Assembly (NCBI GenBank): GCA_018675575.1
Contig: JABGXW010000021.1
Location: forward strand, 1 to 38,664
DNA length: 38,664 nt
Source: Bacteriovoracaceae bacterium
GTDB taxonomy: Bacteria > Bdellovibrionota > Bacteriovoracia > Bacteriovoracales > Bacteriovoracaceae
Direction of reading: 5' to 3'
Positions within the stretch are counted from its first letter, which is position 1. Each line of letters starts with the position of its first letter. The notes below the pieces were generated by a model, which was not told the DNA's origin, did not search any database, and worked only from the letters and a program-made list of their open reading frames with translations. A program made the translations under genes and the position numbers. Positions 1-8,293 of this stretch are shown here, piece by piece.

Positions 1-365
1 ATGATATTGGAGGAACTAACAAGTTTTCCAGAAGTTTCGTCATAGATTTCAATGATATTATTTTTAGAAGTAGTAAAAAGGATAGATAGTAAGGCCTCTT
101 TATTTCCAGTCATTCCTTGCATGATTGAAAAAGGTCGAAGTTTCTTATGATCAATATCGTTTCCAAGATAGAGACAAGCAGCTAAAACATGGGCCTCACA
201 AGAGTTCTCAAATTTAAGGAGCGCATCTTCTTTTCGATTCTTTCTTAGCAATTCTAAGGCCTGTATAAAATCATTTGTAGCGAGTGCGGATGGTCCATTG
301 AAGGAATTCATCATCGAGCAAGATGTCATTAAAAAAATAAAAATTAAGGTGTACGAATTGCGCAC
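1..365 (-). CDS. Partial lipoprotein of unknown function (C-terminus outside window)
   Basis: The reverse strand is open from a GTG at 365 to the window edge, giving 121 codons and no stop. The product starts MRNSYTLIFIFLMTSC, a short charged N-terminus, a hydrophobic stretch and a lipobox (LMTSC), so it is predicted to be an exported lipoprotein anchored at the cysteine near residue 17. AAGGA lies seven bases before the GTG, which decides the start; the nearby ATG in another frame stops after seven codons. The mature part contains repeat-like helical text (FIQALELLRKNRKEDALLKF) that could be a TPR/Sel1-like helix pair, but too little is present to assign a family. It lies downstream of the S8 protease gene on the same strand, separated by a terminator. 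Confidence 0.7.
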   Translation of the reverse strand, partial: MRNSYTLIFIFLMTSCSMMNSFNGPSALATNDFIQALELLRKNRKEDALLKFENSCEAHVLAACLYLGNDIDHKKLRPFSIMQGMTGNKEALLSILFTTSKNNIIEIYDETSGKLVSSSNI

Positions 366-422
366 ATCACCATCCTTAGTAGTCTTAAGTGATTAAAATT
401 GTACAATTGCTGTTAGATGATG

Positions 423-448
423 AAAAGAGGATCTTGCAATCAAGACCC
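423..448 (-). terminator. Rho-independent terminator after the S8 protease gene
   Basis: Read on the reverse strand, GGGTCTTG and CAAGATCC form an 8-bp stem (one G-T pair) around an ATTG loop, followed by TCTTTT. It starts 18 bases after the protease stop codon at 466 and precedes the partial lipoprotein gene, so the two genes are probably separate transcription units. Confidence 0.75.
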
Positions 449-465
449 TTATTTTTAAATTAAGC

Positions 466-3400
466 TTAAAGTCCAAAAGTTGGCCTAATTGTTAGTGATT
501 GCCTGTCATTATTCAGACTTCTCTCAGACCTTGTTAGATTTAGTGGGCTCAAGATTAAGAGTTCATGAGCTCCAGCACCTTTATCAAAAGACAATGACGC
601 ACTCTGCTTACCAGCTAGTTTCGTCTTTATTGGAAGGTTTCTATATCCTTGTTCTTTTTCAAGTAATGAAAGTCCAAACCATTGATCTTCTAACTCTCCT
701 AAATAGTCATCTGACTCGGTAGCTGCAGAATCCTCATTAAGGACTCCTAGTTTTACCTTAAGCTGCCCAAGTTTAGGTAAAGAGATGGTACTTAGGTCAA
801 TTTCAACAATACTCACTGTTGAATGGGAGTAAGCTTCCATTTCATTTAAGTCTAAGATTGCTGTAAGGTAATTAGGATCTTCCACTTTAGCTGTTAAATC
901 TGTTAGAGCTACAATTTCATAATCAGCTCTAATTTTTCGTGCTTTAGCAGCATCTAAAAGAACTGAATAATAGCCGGCCTCAACAGTGTTCGAGAGACCT
1001 TGTAGGTTTTTGTAATAAATCCCACCAATTTCTTGATCAGCAATTTTATCATTATTCGAATCTAGCTGAACCGAGATTTCACACGCCTGCCATCTCGATA
1101 CAGGAGCATAAAGTTTAATCCCAAATTGCAGAAAATTCTTACTGTTTTTATTAACTATTCTGTAGCCAGCTTTTTCTAAATCACAGGCCCTAGACTTAAT
1201 TAATAGATCTCTGCTCACAACAGGCTTTCTCTGGTCTTCTCCTAAAGAGTTAAACAAAAGAACTTCCCCATTATTAACAGAACTATTGGATAAATGTAGC
1301 GAAACGAAAGCTCCTTCACTGTCTAAAAGGTCTGTCGCATGTATTTGTAATTTTGTAGCAGTCACTTTCGAGATACTTTTGACTAAGGTTAAAACTGGTA
1401 CTCTGGCCAAAACTTTTTCTCCAAAAAGAAATGAAATCGTCGCATCTCGCTCAGAAATGGGAGTTGCATCTTTTGATTTAGTTAAAGTAAAAAAGACATC
1501 AAAGTCTTTTATTTCACCTTTTTTAATCAAGAGTGTCACAGGAAGTTCGATACTTAAATTCTTAGATGACATAATTTGGGTCTTGATCACCATATCTTTG
1601 TCGGACACGTTCTTCAGGCTCATTTTCCTTCTAAGTCTTTTAGCTTGGATGAGAGAAGTTTCTCCTAAAGAAATACTATAGGGAGATGCTAATAAAGTTG
1701 AGGTGGCAGCTGCATAGGTGTCCACTCGTCCAGCACCCTGCATTGATACCGGGTAAATTTCACCTTTGATATTTTTCATTGATACAGCAGTGTTCATAAG
1801 AATTGTTTTAAGCTCTCTGGCCGAGAGCTCATTTCTGTGTTGCTTTAAAAGCGCCATAACTCCCGCAACATGTGGAGCAGACATGGAAGTCCCATTTAAA
1901 GGAACACCCTTATTACCTGATCCAAAAGCTGCAGAAATAATCTGATAACCTGGCCCGGATACCTCAGGTTTGATTAAAGAATCATTGGATCGAGGCCCTT
2001 GAGATGAGAAGTCAGTCAATGTATCGACTAATTCAGGTGCGTCTATTGTTTTCTTAGATCCAAAATCAGCAAGAACTTCTCCTAATTTCATAGCATCTTT
2101 AAGATTTGCTGCAAAATCTTTTGAGACCATAATAGCAGGAAGATCAACTTTTCCCTCTCCTCCCATCACAATTGGAGAACTAGGTTTATTATTGGCAACA
2201 ATAACTCCTATTGCGCCAGCATCATATGCACGTTTTAATTTATCAATAAAACTCACAGCTCCTCTGTCTATAAGGGCAACGTTTCCTTTTATTTGAAGTT
2301 TAAGTTCTTCCGAGAATTCTATTGCAGCAGTTCCTGCAAAAATTAACTTTCCTTTTACATCTTCAGATTCTGCGACAGGCTTTGAAATATCACCTTCAAG
2401 AACCTTGGCATATATTTCTTCACCTGATGTTGGAGTAAAACTTATTGACTTAAACTTCCAGTTCTTTTCCATTCCGTCTACTGATGCAGCAACAGAAATA
2501 GCATCTTTTGCAGTGCTTGGAGAGCCTACAATATAAGGATTATGACCAGAGTTTCCGGCTGAGGCAACCATCACAACTCCGCCATTAACCAGGTTTTTTG
2601 TCGCTACATTGTAAAGATCATGGGGTTTTCCATAACCTCCCCCAAGAGAAAGGTTCACAACATCTAACTTATCGCTTGGGTCTAAATCTCCATTTGGATC
2701 TGCGGCATATTCTAAAGCAGCAACGACAACAGCTTCTCCAGTTCCACCTTTCTTACCAAACACTTTGATTGCAAAAAGTTTTGCAGCTGGTGCTACACCA
2801 TCGTAAGTATTTTTATTATCACCTTTACCAGCAACTGAACCGGCAACATGAGATCCGTGACCACTTTCATCAATTGGATTTAAGTCTGGTTTAGGAATTC
2901 TATGATCAAAATTCATTGCTCCAGGAGAATATAATGATCCAACCAAGTCAATACCTCCGACAACTTTTTGAGAAGGATAAATATCATTAGTCGTGTTTGG
3001 GTCAATATTTTTATACGCTTCTTCTGTTCCTTCTCCACCAAACATGGCATGTGTGTAGTCAATTCCAGTATCGATAATTCCGACTTTCATTCCCTGACCC
3101 AAAACATTTAATTCAGTATGTACCCTTTTTGCCTTAATAAAATTTACTGAAGTCACCCCATTAAATTCTTTATTCGCATTCTTTACTGATGTGAATAATG
3201 GTCTTTCAAACTTTGTTTCTTTAGTTATAGATTTAACTTCTGGTAACAAAGCTATATCAGATAAATACTTTGCTGGTGTGATTAATGCCATTCCATTGAT
3301 AACAAATTTATAAGAATAGAGAAGCTTAATCTCTTTTGATATCTTTTTAAAGCTTTCCAATGCATTTTGTTGTTCAGCTAGAATTCTTTTTTTTAATTCG

Positions 3401-3609
3401 TCGTCAATTGCACCATTTTTTAATTGCTCAAACAATGGCGCCTCATTTAACTTGACGATGGTCACTACAGAGTTAATATTTTGAGGTCGGTCAGAAATTA
3501 AGTCACTATTTATAAGATTTAAGGATTGATACTCATTATTGATTTGACCTTGCTTAGAACAAGAAATCATAGTCACAATAAGAATAAATAATAGACTTAG
3601 ATTTTTCAT
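466..3609 (-). CDS. Subtilisin-family (S8) serine protease lipoprotein with inserted PA domain
   Basis: A 1047-residue exported endopeptidase. The N-terminus is a lipoprotein signal with Cys17 in MISC. Residues about 45-135 look like an I9-type inhibitory propeptide. The catalytic triad is visible: Asp180 in VGIIDTG, His251 in GHGSHVAG and Ser575 in NGTSMSAPHVAG, with the oxyanion-hole Asn353 in SAGNSG. Between Asn353 and Ser575 sits a PA (protease-associated) domain at about 410-515 with GAIGVIVANN. Residues about 640-1047 form a long beta-rich C-terminal region that may include Fn3-like modules, as in cell-envelope S8 proteases. GAGGT precedes the ATG at a good spacing. The protein is likely attached to the outer membrane or periplasmic face and degrades external protein; surface display is inference. 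Confidence 0.93.
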   Translation of the reverse strand: MKNLSLLFILIVTMISCSKQGQINNEYQSLNLINSDLISDRPQNINSVVTIVKLNEAPLFEQLKNGAIDDELKKRILAEQQNALESFKKISKEIKLLYSYKFVINGMALITPAKYLSDIALLPEVKSITKETKFERPLFTSVKNANKEFNGVTSVNFIKAKRVHTELNVLGQGMKVGIIDTGIDYTHAMFGGEGTEEAYKNIDPNTTNDIYPSQKVVGGIDLVGSLYSPGAMNFDHRIPKPDLNPIDESGHGSHVAGSVAGKGDNKNTYDGVAPAAKLFAIKVFGKKGGTGEAVVVAALEYAADPNGDLDPSDKLDVVNLSLGGGYGKPHDLYNVATKNLVNGGVVMVASAGNSGHNPYIVGSPSTAKDAISVAASVDGMEKNWKFKSISFTPTSGEEIYAKVLEGDISKPVAESEDVKGKLIFAGTAAIEFSEELKLQIKGNVALIDRGAVSFIDKLKRAYDAGAIGVIVANNKPSSPIVMGGEGKVDLPAIMVSKDFAANLKDAMKLGEVLADFGSKKTIDAPELVDTLTDFSSQGPRSNDSLIKPEVSGPGYQIISAAFGSGNKGVPLNGTSMSAPHVAGVMALLKQHRNELSARELKTILMNTAVSMKNIKGEIYPVSMQGAGRVDTYAAATSTLLASPYSISLGETSLIQAKRLRRKMSLKNVSDKDMVIKTQIMSSKNLSIELPVTLLIKKGEIKDFDVFFTLTKSKDATPISERDATISFLFGEKVLARVPVLTLVKSISKVTATKLQIHATDLLDSEGAFVSLHLSNSSVNNGEVLLFNSLGEDQRKPVVSRDLLIKSRACDLEKAGYRIVNKNSKNFLQFGIKLYAPVSRWQACEISVQLDSNNDKIADQEIGGIYYKNLQGLSNTVEAGYYSVLLDAAKARKIRADYEIVALTDLTAKVEDPNYLTAILDLNEMEAYSHSTVSIVEIDLSTISLPKLGQLKVKLGVLNEDSAATESDDYLGELEDQWFGLSLLEKEQGYRNLPIKTKLAGKQSASLSFDKGAGAHELLILSPLNLTRSERSLNNDRQSLTIRPTFGL

Positions 3610-3699
3610 ATATACCTCAGATTTTGATGATCAGATTAACTACTGATACATACCGAATTAGATTGGGTACGACAAAGTAAAAGAGGTGAAATGGTAAAT

Positions 3700-3735
3700 A
3701 TTATATTCATAATTACAGTGGGTTATCATTGTAAT
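3700..3735 (-). promoter_or_regulatory. Candidate -10 and adjoining palindrome upstream of the S8 protease
   Basis: On the reverse strand TATAAT lies at 3705-3700. Just upstream, 3712-3735 is an imperfect palindrome (ATTACAGTG facing CATTGTAAT, one mismatch between arms) covering where the -35 would be. No good -35 hexamer is present (TGATAA at 17 bp), which fits an activator- or repressor-controlled promoter. The inferred 5' leader would be about 85 bases. The rest of the 3610-3778 gap shows nothing else. Confidence 0.3.
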
Positions 3736-3778
3736 GTGAAAGATTTTTCAATTTTTTTTTGGGAACGACCAGAGCAAG

Positions 3779-4012
3779 TCAACAAGAGTATTTTTTCTTA
3801 CTAACAGCGAGATCTCTCGCTAAATTGAGGTGATTTTGTAAAAACCGTGTTTCACCTAGAACAAAGAGTTCTATTCCATGAAGGTGACAGAGCTTTATCG
3901 ATGCAATTTTGTCCTTATAGACTCTAAAAAGTTTCACTTGATGAAGAGCTGATTTGGTCTCACCATTCACAAATTTCCAATCAATACTTTCAGAAGTGCA
4001 CACATCGCACAT
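3779..4012 (-). CDS. Small protein with CxxC...CxxH metal-binding pattern
   Basis: A 77-residue protein that I do not recognise by name. It has a CxxC at Cys2-Cys5 and a Cys42-x2-His45 pair (LCHLHG), the layout of a small zinc knuckle or treble-clef domain; the middle is basic (KLFRVYKDK). GGAG lies eight bases before the ATG, supporting translation from this start. It sits 100 bases downstream of the DUF2797-nth pair on the same strand. Zinc binding is inferred from spacing only, and nucleic-acid binding is possible but not shown. Confidence 0.7.
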   Translation of the reverse strand: MCDVCTSESIDWKFVNGETKSALHQVKLFRVYKDKIASIKLCHLHGIELFVLGETRFLQNHLNLARDLAVSKKKYSC

Positions 4013-4112
4013 ATAGTTATCTCCGAAGGAATAAATAACATATCAACCTATCGGCAGTATCGTAAAAAAGTTAAACTTGAGTTTTTGCATACGAGAACAT
4101 AAGTGACTGAAA

Positions 4113-4913
4113 TCACGACGCAAGCTCGACGAAATAGCCTTGATATTTCCAAAGATTAAGAACCCCTGTATCAAAAATAAGATACTGGCCCTTTATGCCT
4201 AATAACATTCCTTTTATTTCAGGTGTTTTATCAAGGTTTAGAGAAACTATTTTTTCAGGTAAACCAATCATAGGATATCTAATTTTTTTTATTTCCCTAT
4301 CCAAGTCTTCCGCATCTTGTTCATCAATTAATGAACCAAAGTCGTTATAGATCTGATCCCTTAAAGAATAGAGATCTATCTCTTCATCACATTCACCTTT
4401 TAACATTTTTCTCCAATTGGTTTTGTCCTGCATTGTTTTGGCAATCTCTGCTTCAATCACTCCAGATGTTAATCTGTCCTTTACTCGCAAAATAGGAAGG
4501 CCTTCGGTAGCTCCTTGATCAATCCATCTCTTTGGAACATTTCTCTCACGTGTAATGCCAATTTTAGCAGAGGATGTCACACTTAAATAAACAATGTGAG
4601 GGATAAAGCAATTGGCCTTACCCCACTCTGGATCACGACAAGTACCATCATCAAAATGACAATATTCCGGCTTCACCATGCACATGTCACATTCAGCAAG
4701 AGTGTTCATTGATTGAAAAGAATAGCCGCCCTTATAAGATTTTGAGATTTTTTCACCTGTTGCAATACAATTAATCTGGCCAGTGAATTTTAGCTTTAAG
4801 GTTTTGCCTAACATGTGATTCATTTCAATTCGTTGATCACCAATTGGTAAGTAGTAATTAACCACCGTCTTTATTTCTGCATCCATTTTTCGTAAATTGC
4901 CTGCACTATTCAT
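4113..4913 (-). CDS. DUF2797 family protein
   Basis: A 266-residue protein matching the DUF2797 family by the block HIVYLSVTSSAKIGIT followed by RNVPKRWIDQGA (about 106-135). Upstream is a cysteine-rich part with Cys49, Cys75, Cys78, Cys85, Cys92 and Cys102, a probable metal-binding module. The block IVY...KIGIT...R129 resembles the GIY...YIG...R core of GIY-YIG/T5orf172 nucleases (see findings). No signal peptide or membrane segment is present, so it is cytoplasmic. It starts ten bases after the stop of nth on the same strand, so the two are probably co-transcribed, which hints at DNA metabolism. The family's biochemical function is not known to me. Confidence 0.85.
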   Translation of the reverse strand: MNSAGNLRKMDAEIKTVVNYYLPIGDQRIEMNHMLGKTLKLKFTGQINCIATGEKISKSYKGGYSFQSMNTLAECDMCMVKPEYCHFDDGTCRDPEWGKANCFIPHIVYLSVTSSAKIGITRERNVPKRWIDQGATEGLPILRVKDRLTSGVIEAEIAKTMQDKTNWRKMLKGECDEEIDLYSLRDQIYNDFGSLIDEQDAEDLDREIKKIRYPMIGLPEKIVSLNLDKTPEIKGMLLGIKGQYLIFDTGVLNLWKYQGYFVELAS

Positions 4914-4923
4914 TTAAATGCCT

Positions 4924-5574
4924 TTATGCTTTATTATATTTACGTGCCTTTTTTCGATTAAAGCATGTTTTACATATTAAGCAACTCATTCCATCACATG
5001 AGCGTGCTTGACAATATTCGCGACCATAAAAAATAATTTGCAAATGGAGTTTATTCCAAAGTTGTTTAGGAAAAGCAGATTTCAAGTCTATTTCTGTCTG
5101 TTTCACATTTTTTCCATTAGTAAGTTCCCATTGCTGCGCAAGGCGGTGAATATGGGTATCAACAGGAAAGGCCGGAAACCCAAAACCCTGACTCATAACC
5201 ACAGAAGCTGTTTTATGCCCAACTCCAGGAAGCTCTTCAAGCTCTTCAAAGCTTGCTGGGACCTGTCCATCATGCTTTTCTAAAATGATCCTCGACAGTT
5301 CCCAGATGGCCTTTGATTTTCTGGGCGCAAGCCCACATGGTTTTATAATTGATTCAATTTTTTCAATCGATAACTTGATCATGTCTGAAGGATTATCTGC
5401 TAATTCAAATAAGTTGGGGGTAACTAAGTTTACTCGCACATCAGTGCATTGTGCAGAGAGCAAGACTGCAATAAGTAATGTATAGGGATCGGTGTGATCT
5501 AGAGGTATTGGAGTTTTTGGAAATAATTCCTCCAATTTTGTATAAATATATTCTGCCCTTTCGGATTTTTGCAT
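4924..5574 (-). CDS. nth: Endonuclease III, base-excision repair glycosylase/AP lyase
   Basis: Bifunctional DNA N-glycosylase and AP lyase removing oxidised pyrimidines. At 216 residues it has the family's usual length. The helix-hairpin-helix reads LPGVGHKTA (115-123) with catalytic Lys121, and the catalytic Asp139 is in FPVDTHIHR. The C-terminal 4Fe-4S loop is unusual: cysteines at 188, 193, 198, 201 and 204, instead of the classical C-x6-C-x2-C-x5-C; relative to the first cysteine the +10 and +16 positions are kept but the +7 one is missing. No clear Shine-Dalgarno precedes the ATG at 5574. It is divergent from the dacB-like gene with only 44 bases between starts, and is followed by the DUF2797 gene. 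Confidence 0.95.
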   Translation of the reverse strand: MQKSERAEYIYTKLEELFPKTPIPLDHTDPYTLLIAVLLSAQCTDVRVNLVTPNLFELADNPSDMIKLSIEKIESIIKPCGLAPRKSKAIWELSRIILEKHDGQVPASFEELEELPGVGHKTASVVMSQGFGFPAFPVDTHIHRLAQQWELTNGKNVKQTEIDLKSAFPKQLWNKLHLQIIFYGREYCQARSCDGMSCLICKTCFNRKKARKYNKA

Positions 5575-5618
5575 ATAAAAAATTTAGCAAAACCGAGTCC
5601 CTTTTGCCATACTTACTT

Positions 5619-7094
5619 ATGCGAAATTTATTTATCTTTGTTTTTCTATTCCAAACACAAAATCTTCATTCTAAAGAGTTAAAACCTCTCCTTCCAAATG
5701 CTATCAAACACATTTTGAAAACTGCTTCGAATCATTCATTAAACAAAGATAATATAAGTTACTCTATCAGAGAGTTTGGAGGCCATAATGAAGTGTCTTT
5801 TTTTGGGTCTGATCGCGAAATTATCCCTGCCTCATTAAGTAAAATTCTTACATCCTTTTACGCCATGAAAGTTTTGGGAGAGAATTACCAGTTTAGTACT
5901 AAATTGGAAAGTATTGGAAAAATCATTGAAGGTACTCTAGTTGGTAATATCTATTTAACTGGTGGTGGCGATCCTTTGTTATCAAATGCTGACCTCATGG
6001 GTTTAGTTCTCTCACTAAAAGAAAAAGGGATTGATAAAGTTCAAGGTCACTTTTATTATAATGATCAAAAATATCCAACCATCAAAATGATTTCAGAAAT
6101 TGGACTTGGTGATCAAACTTATAATCCTGGGGTGTCTGCATTATCATTAGAATATAATCGCTTTATTGTTTGGAGAGGTGGCCATCGTTATAAATCAATG
6201 AAGTCAACTTTTACTCCAATTCCAACTATCCCCTATTTTAAAGTTGAAAAAGTTTCTAAAAATTTCACACCAGGTCTCAGATTTTTATTTACTGAAGACG
6301 AGAATGAACTATGGAAGGTCTCAAACTATATTAAATATAAAATAATTGAAGAAGTTCCAATACGAAAACCAGGCAAGTATGTAAGTGAAACATTTCGTAT
6401 GTTAGCTCAAAACATGGGTATCAAGATTCCAGAAAGTAACCTTATTCCTGAATCTGAAATTAAAAAAGACAAAGAAATGATTCATGAACATTACTCTAAG
6501 CCATTACATGTGATTGTAAAAGCGGCCATGGAATATTCAAACAACCTATTATCTGAACTTTTATTGCTAGGTGCTGATTACAAATATTATAAATCTCCTT
6601 CACTTAATGTTGCAGCTGAAAAAATGATTTCGTGGTTTAAAAAAAACTACAAAGAAATTGATTTTTCAAAAACACTTTTTAAAAATGGCTCTGGTCTCGA
6701 TACAGAAAATAGAATTAACACTCGAACATTAAGCCATTTCATTGCTCTCTATGCGCCCAAAAAAATACAAACGAAATTCTTTTTGACTTTTTTTAGCATC
6801 TCGGGCCAGTCTGGCTGGCTAACAAAGAGAATGCATGATCCAGAAATGAGCTTCAAAGTCTTTGCAAAAACGGGTTCCCTAGATTATATCAACAACCTAG
6901 CTGGTGTCTTTTTTGGAAGATCAAATAAGCCTTATGCATTCAGTATCTCTATTTTTGATTATGAAAAACGTGAAATGCTAAATAATGCGAACTCTAAAGA
7001 AATCAATTTGCTTAGAGAACGTGCCAAACCTTGGAACAAGGATGTTAAACCACTTCTAGATGACATTCTTCGGTACTTTCATCGTTCTCTATAA
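5619..7094 (+). CDS. dacB: D-alanyl-D-alanine carboxypeptidase/endopeptidase (PBP4 type, S13)
   Basis: Periplasmic penicillin-binding protein that trims D-Ala from, or cleaves cross-links in, peptidoglycan. The open frame extends upstream into nth, but the ATG at 5619 is preferred because it opens a signal peptide (MRNLFIFVFLFQTQNLHS), giving 491 residues. The three S13 motifs are intact: Ser72-x-x-Lys75 (SLSK), Ser307-Asn-Asn (YSNNLLSELLL) and Lys417-Thr-Gly (FAKTGSLDYINNLAG). The length matches the PBP4 family, including the inserted domain between SxxK and SxN. The ribosome site is weak. It is convergent with the PAP2 gene, with no clear terminator in the 52-base gap. Confidence 0.93.
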   Translation: MRNLFIFVFLFQTQNLHSKELKPLLPNAIKHILKTASNHSLNKDNISYSIREFGGHNEVSFFGSDREIIPASLSKILTSFYAMKVLGENYQFSTKLESIGKIIEGTLVGNIYLTGGGDPLLSNADLMGLVLSLKEKGIDKVQGHFYYNDQKYPTIKMISEIGLGDQTYNPGVSALSLEYNRFIVWRGGHRYKSMKSTFTPIPTIPYFKVEKVSKNFTPGLRFLFTEDENELWKVSNYIKYKIIEEVPIRKPGKYVSETFRMLAQNMGIKIPESNLIPESEIKKDKEMIHEHYSKPLHVIVKAAMEYSNNLLSELLLLGADYKYYKSPSLNVAAEKMISWFKKNYKEIDFSKTLFKNGSGLDTENRINTRTLSHFIALYAPKKIQTKFFLTFFSISGQSGWLTKRMHDPEMSFKVFAKTGSLDYINNLAGVFFGRSNKPYAFSISIFDYEKREMLNNANSKEINLLRERAKPWNKDVKPLLDDILRYFHRSL

Positions 7095-7146
7095 TTATAA
7101 GATATTTGTGGTGGTGGAGGTGAAGGCGAACATTCGTTATAATAAA

Positions 7147-8130
7147 CTATTCATCAAATAAAAACGAATCAGTATCATCTTCAACAGGACCGATCTGCTT
7201 GCCTGTATAGGAAACACCTACCATCATTCCACCATATGGGCCCATATATGGGCTTATTGAAATACCCGATTTTGAAGTATGCTTTTTCAGAATAAATTTA
7301 GTAACGAGATGGCCTACCAAAGCTCCCACAATAACATCAGATGCCCAATGTGCACCGTCATGAACTCGTGACCATGCACCAACTGTTGCGGCGGCATAAG
7401 CTAAAACAGGAATGATTTTACTTTTACCTTTTGTATATTCTGCAATAAAAGTTGCGAAAGTAAACGCTGTGATCGTATGCCCTGAGGGAAATGACAAGTC
7501 ATCACCATTAAATCCAGGCCCATGAAATTCATACGGGCCACTTCCATTGCTGCTTGGTCTTTCTCTGTGAAATACTCTCTTTAGCCCTTGAGCAATAAGA
7601 CCAGTTATAAGAAGTGACTTCGCCAATAATATTGACGTCTTCTTAATTTTTTTATTCTTCATTACAAGACCTATAATGTAACCAGCACCTGCTGCAGCAA
7701 TCGGTAGCGTAGATCCAAATAATTCACCACCAAAGGCCATAACTTCTGTAACGCTATTTGTATTATCTTGAACAAAATCAGAGATTGCTTGATCGTGAGG
7801 AAAAACTAATACAAGTGCTCCAGCTGCAACAGCAATTTTTAAAAGCTTGCTGTTTAACCTTGGTCTATTTGATTGAGATGTAGATGGATCGAGGACTGCA
7901 TCATTAAGATTACCATTTTCTCCAAAATCAGAGTCTATGAGCATGTCTATATCGGCTTCATCAGAATTGATGGAATCTTCATCACCTATATCGCCTTTTG
8001 GTACGATGGTAAAAGAGTCAAAAGTATTATTCGCATTTACGAGGTGCCTAGTCCAAGACCAATCGCCCGCGAAAGTCATGTTTGACAGAAATACCTGAAT
8101 AAGTAGAAGTGTTATAATTTTCTTTTTCAT
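7147..8130 (-). CDS. PAP2-superfamily phosphatase, exported
   Basis: 327 residues. An N-terminal signal peptide (cleavage after MTFA, about 21) precedes an acidic, low-complexity stretch (about 47-85) and then the membrane phosphatase core. All three PAP2 motifs are present: KX6RP (Lys184...Arg191-Pro192), PSGH (215-218) and SRX5HX3D (Ser254-Arg255...His261...Asp265). Members dephosphorylate undecaprenyl diphosphate, phosphatidylglycerophosphate or lipid A; which one cannot be told here. The neighbouring dacB-like gene is also a cell-envelope gene, which fits a lipid-carrier or envelope role. Several hydrophobic segments (about 97-110, 140-157, 168-182, 220-231, 238-252, 264-280) are predicted to cross the membrane. 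Confidence 0.9.
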   Translation of the reverse strand: MKKKIITLLLIQVFLSNMTFAGDWSWTRHLVNANNTFDSFTIVPKGDIGDEDSINSDEADIDMLIDSDFGENGNLNDAVLDPSTSQSNRPRLNSKLLKIAVAAGALVLVFPHDQAISDFVQDNTNSVTEVMAFGGELFGSTLPIAAAGAGYIIGLVMKNKKIKKTSILLAKSLLITGLIAQGLKRVFHRERPSSNGSGPYEFHGPGFNGDDLSFPSGHTITAFTFATFIAEYTKGKSKIIPVLAYAAATVGAWSRVHDGAHWASDVIVGALVGHLVTKFILKKHTSKSGISISPYMGPYGGMMVGVSYTGKQIGPVEDDTDSFLFDE

Positions 8131-8229
8131 CTCGGCATTATCTTTAAATTAAGATTTTTTTCAAGAAGAACATACAATTTTGAAAAAAAGACAGCATTTA
8201 TCGTATCTGATCTGTAATTTATGCAATAA

Positions 8230-8235
8230 TATAAT
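8230..8235 (+). promoter_or_regulatory. Candidate -10 (TATAAT) for the HD-GYP regulator
   Basis: TATAAT at 8230-8235 lies about 60 bases before the regulator's ATG. Seventeen bases upstream is CTGATC, only three of six matches to TTGACA. The divergent 8131-8293 gap should also hold the promoter of the PAP2 gene, for which I see no convincing elements. Confidence 0.35.
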
Positions 8236-8293
8236 AAGTCTAATCTGTCATAACTTGGAGAAATTCAATAAAGTCGGGCAGTAAGGGATTCGG

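Noticed and set aside
5478..5618. N-terminal extension of the dacB-like frame
   Set aside because: It lies over the 5' part of nth, and the ATG at 5619 begins a proper signal peptide.
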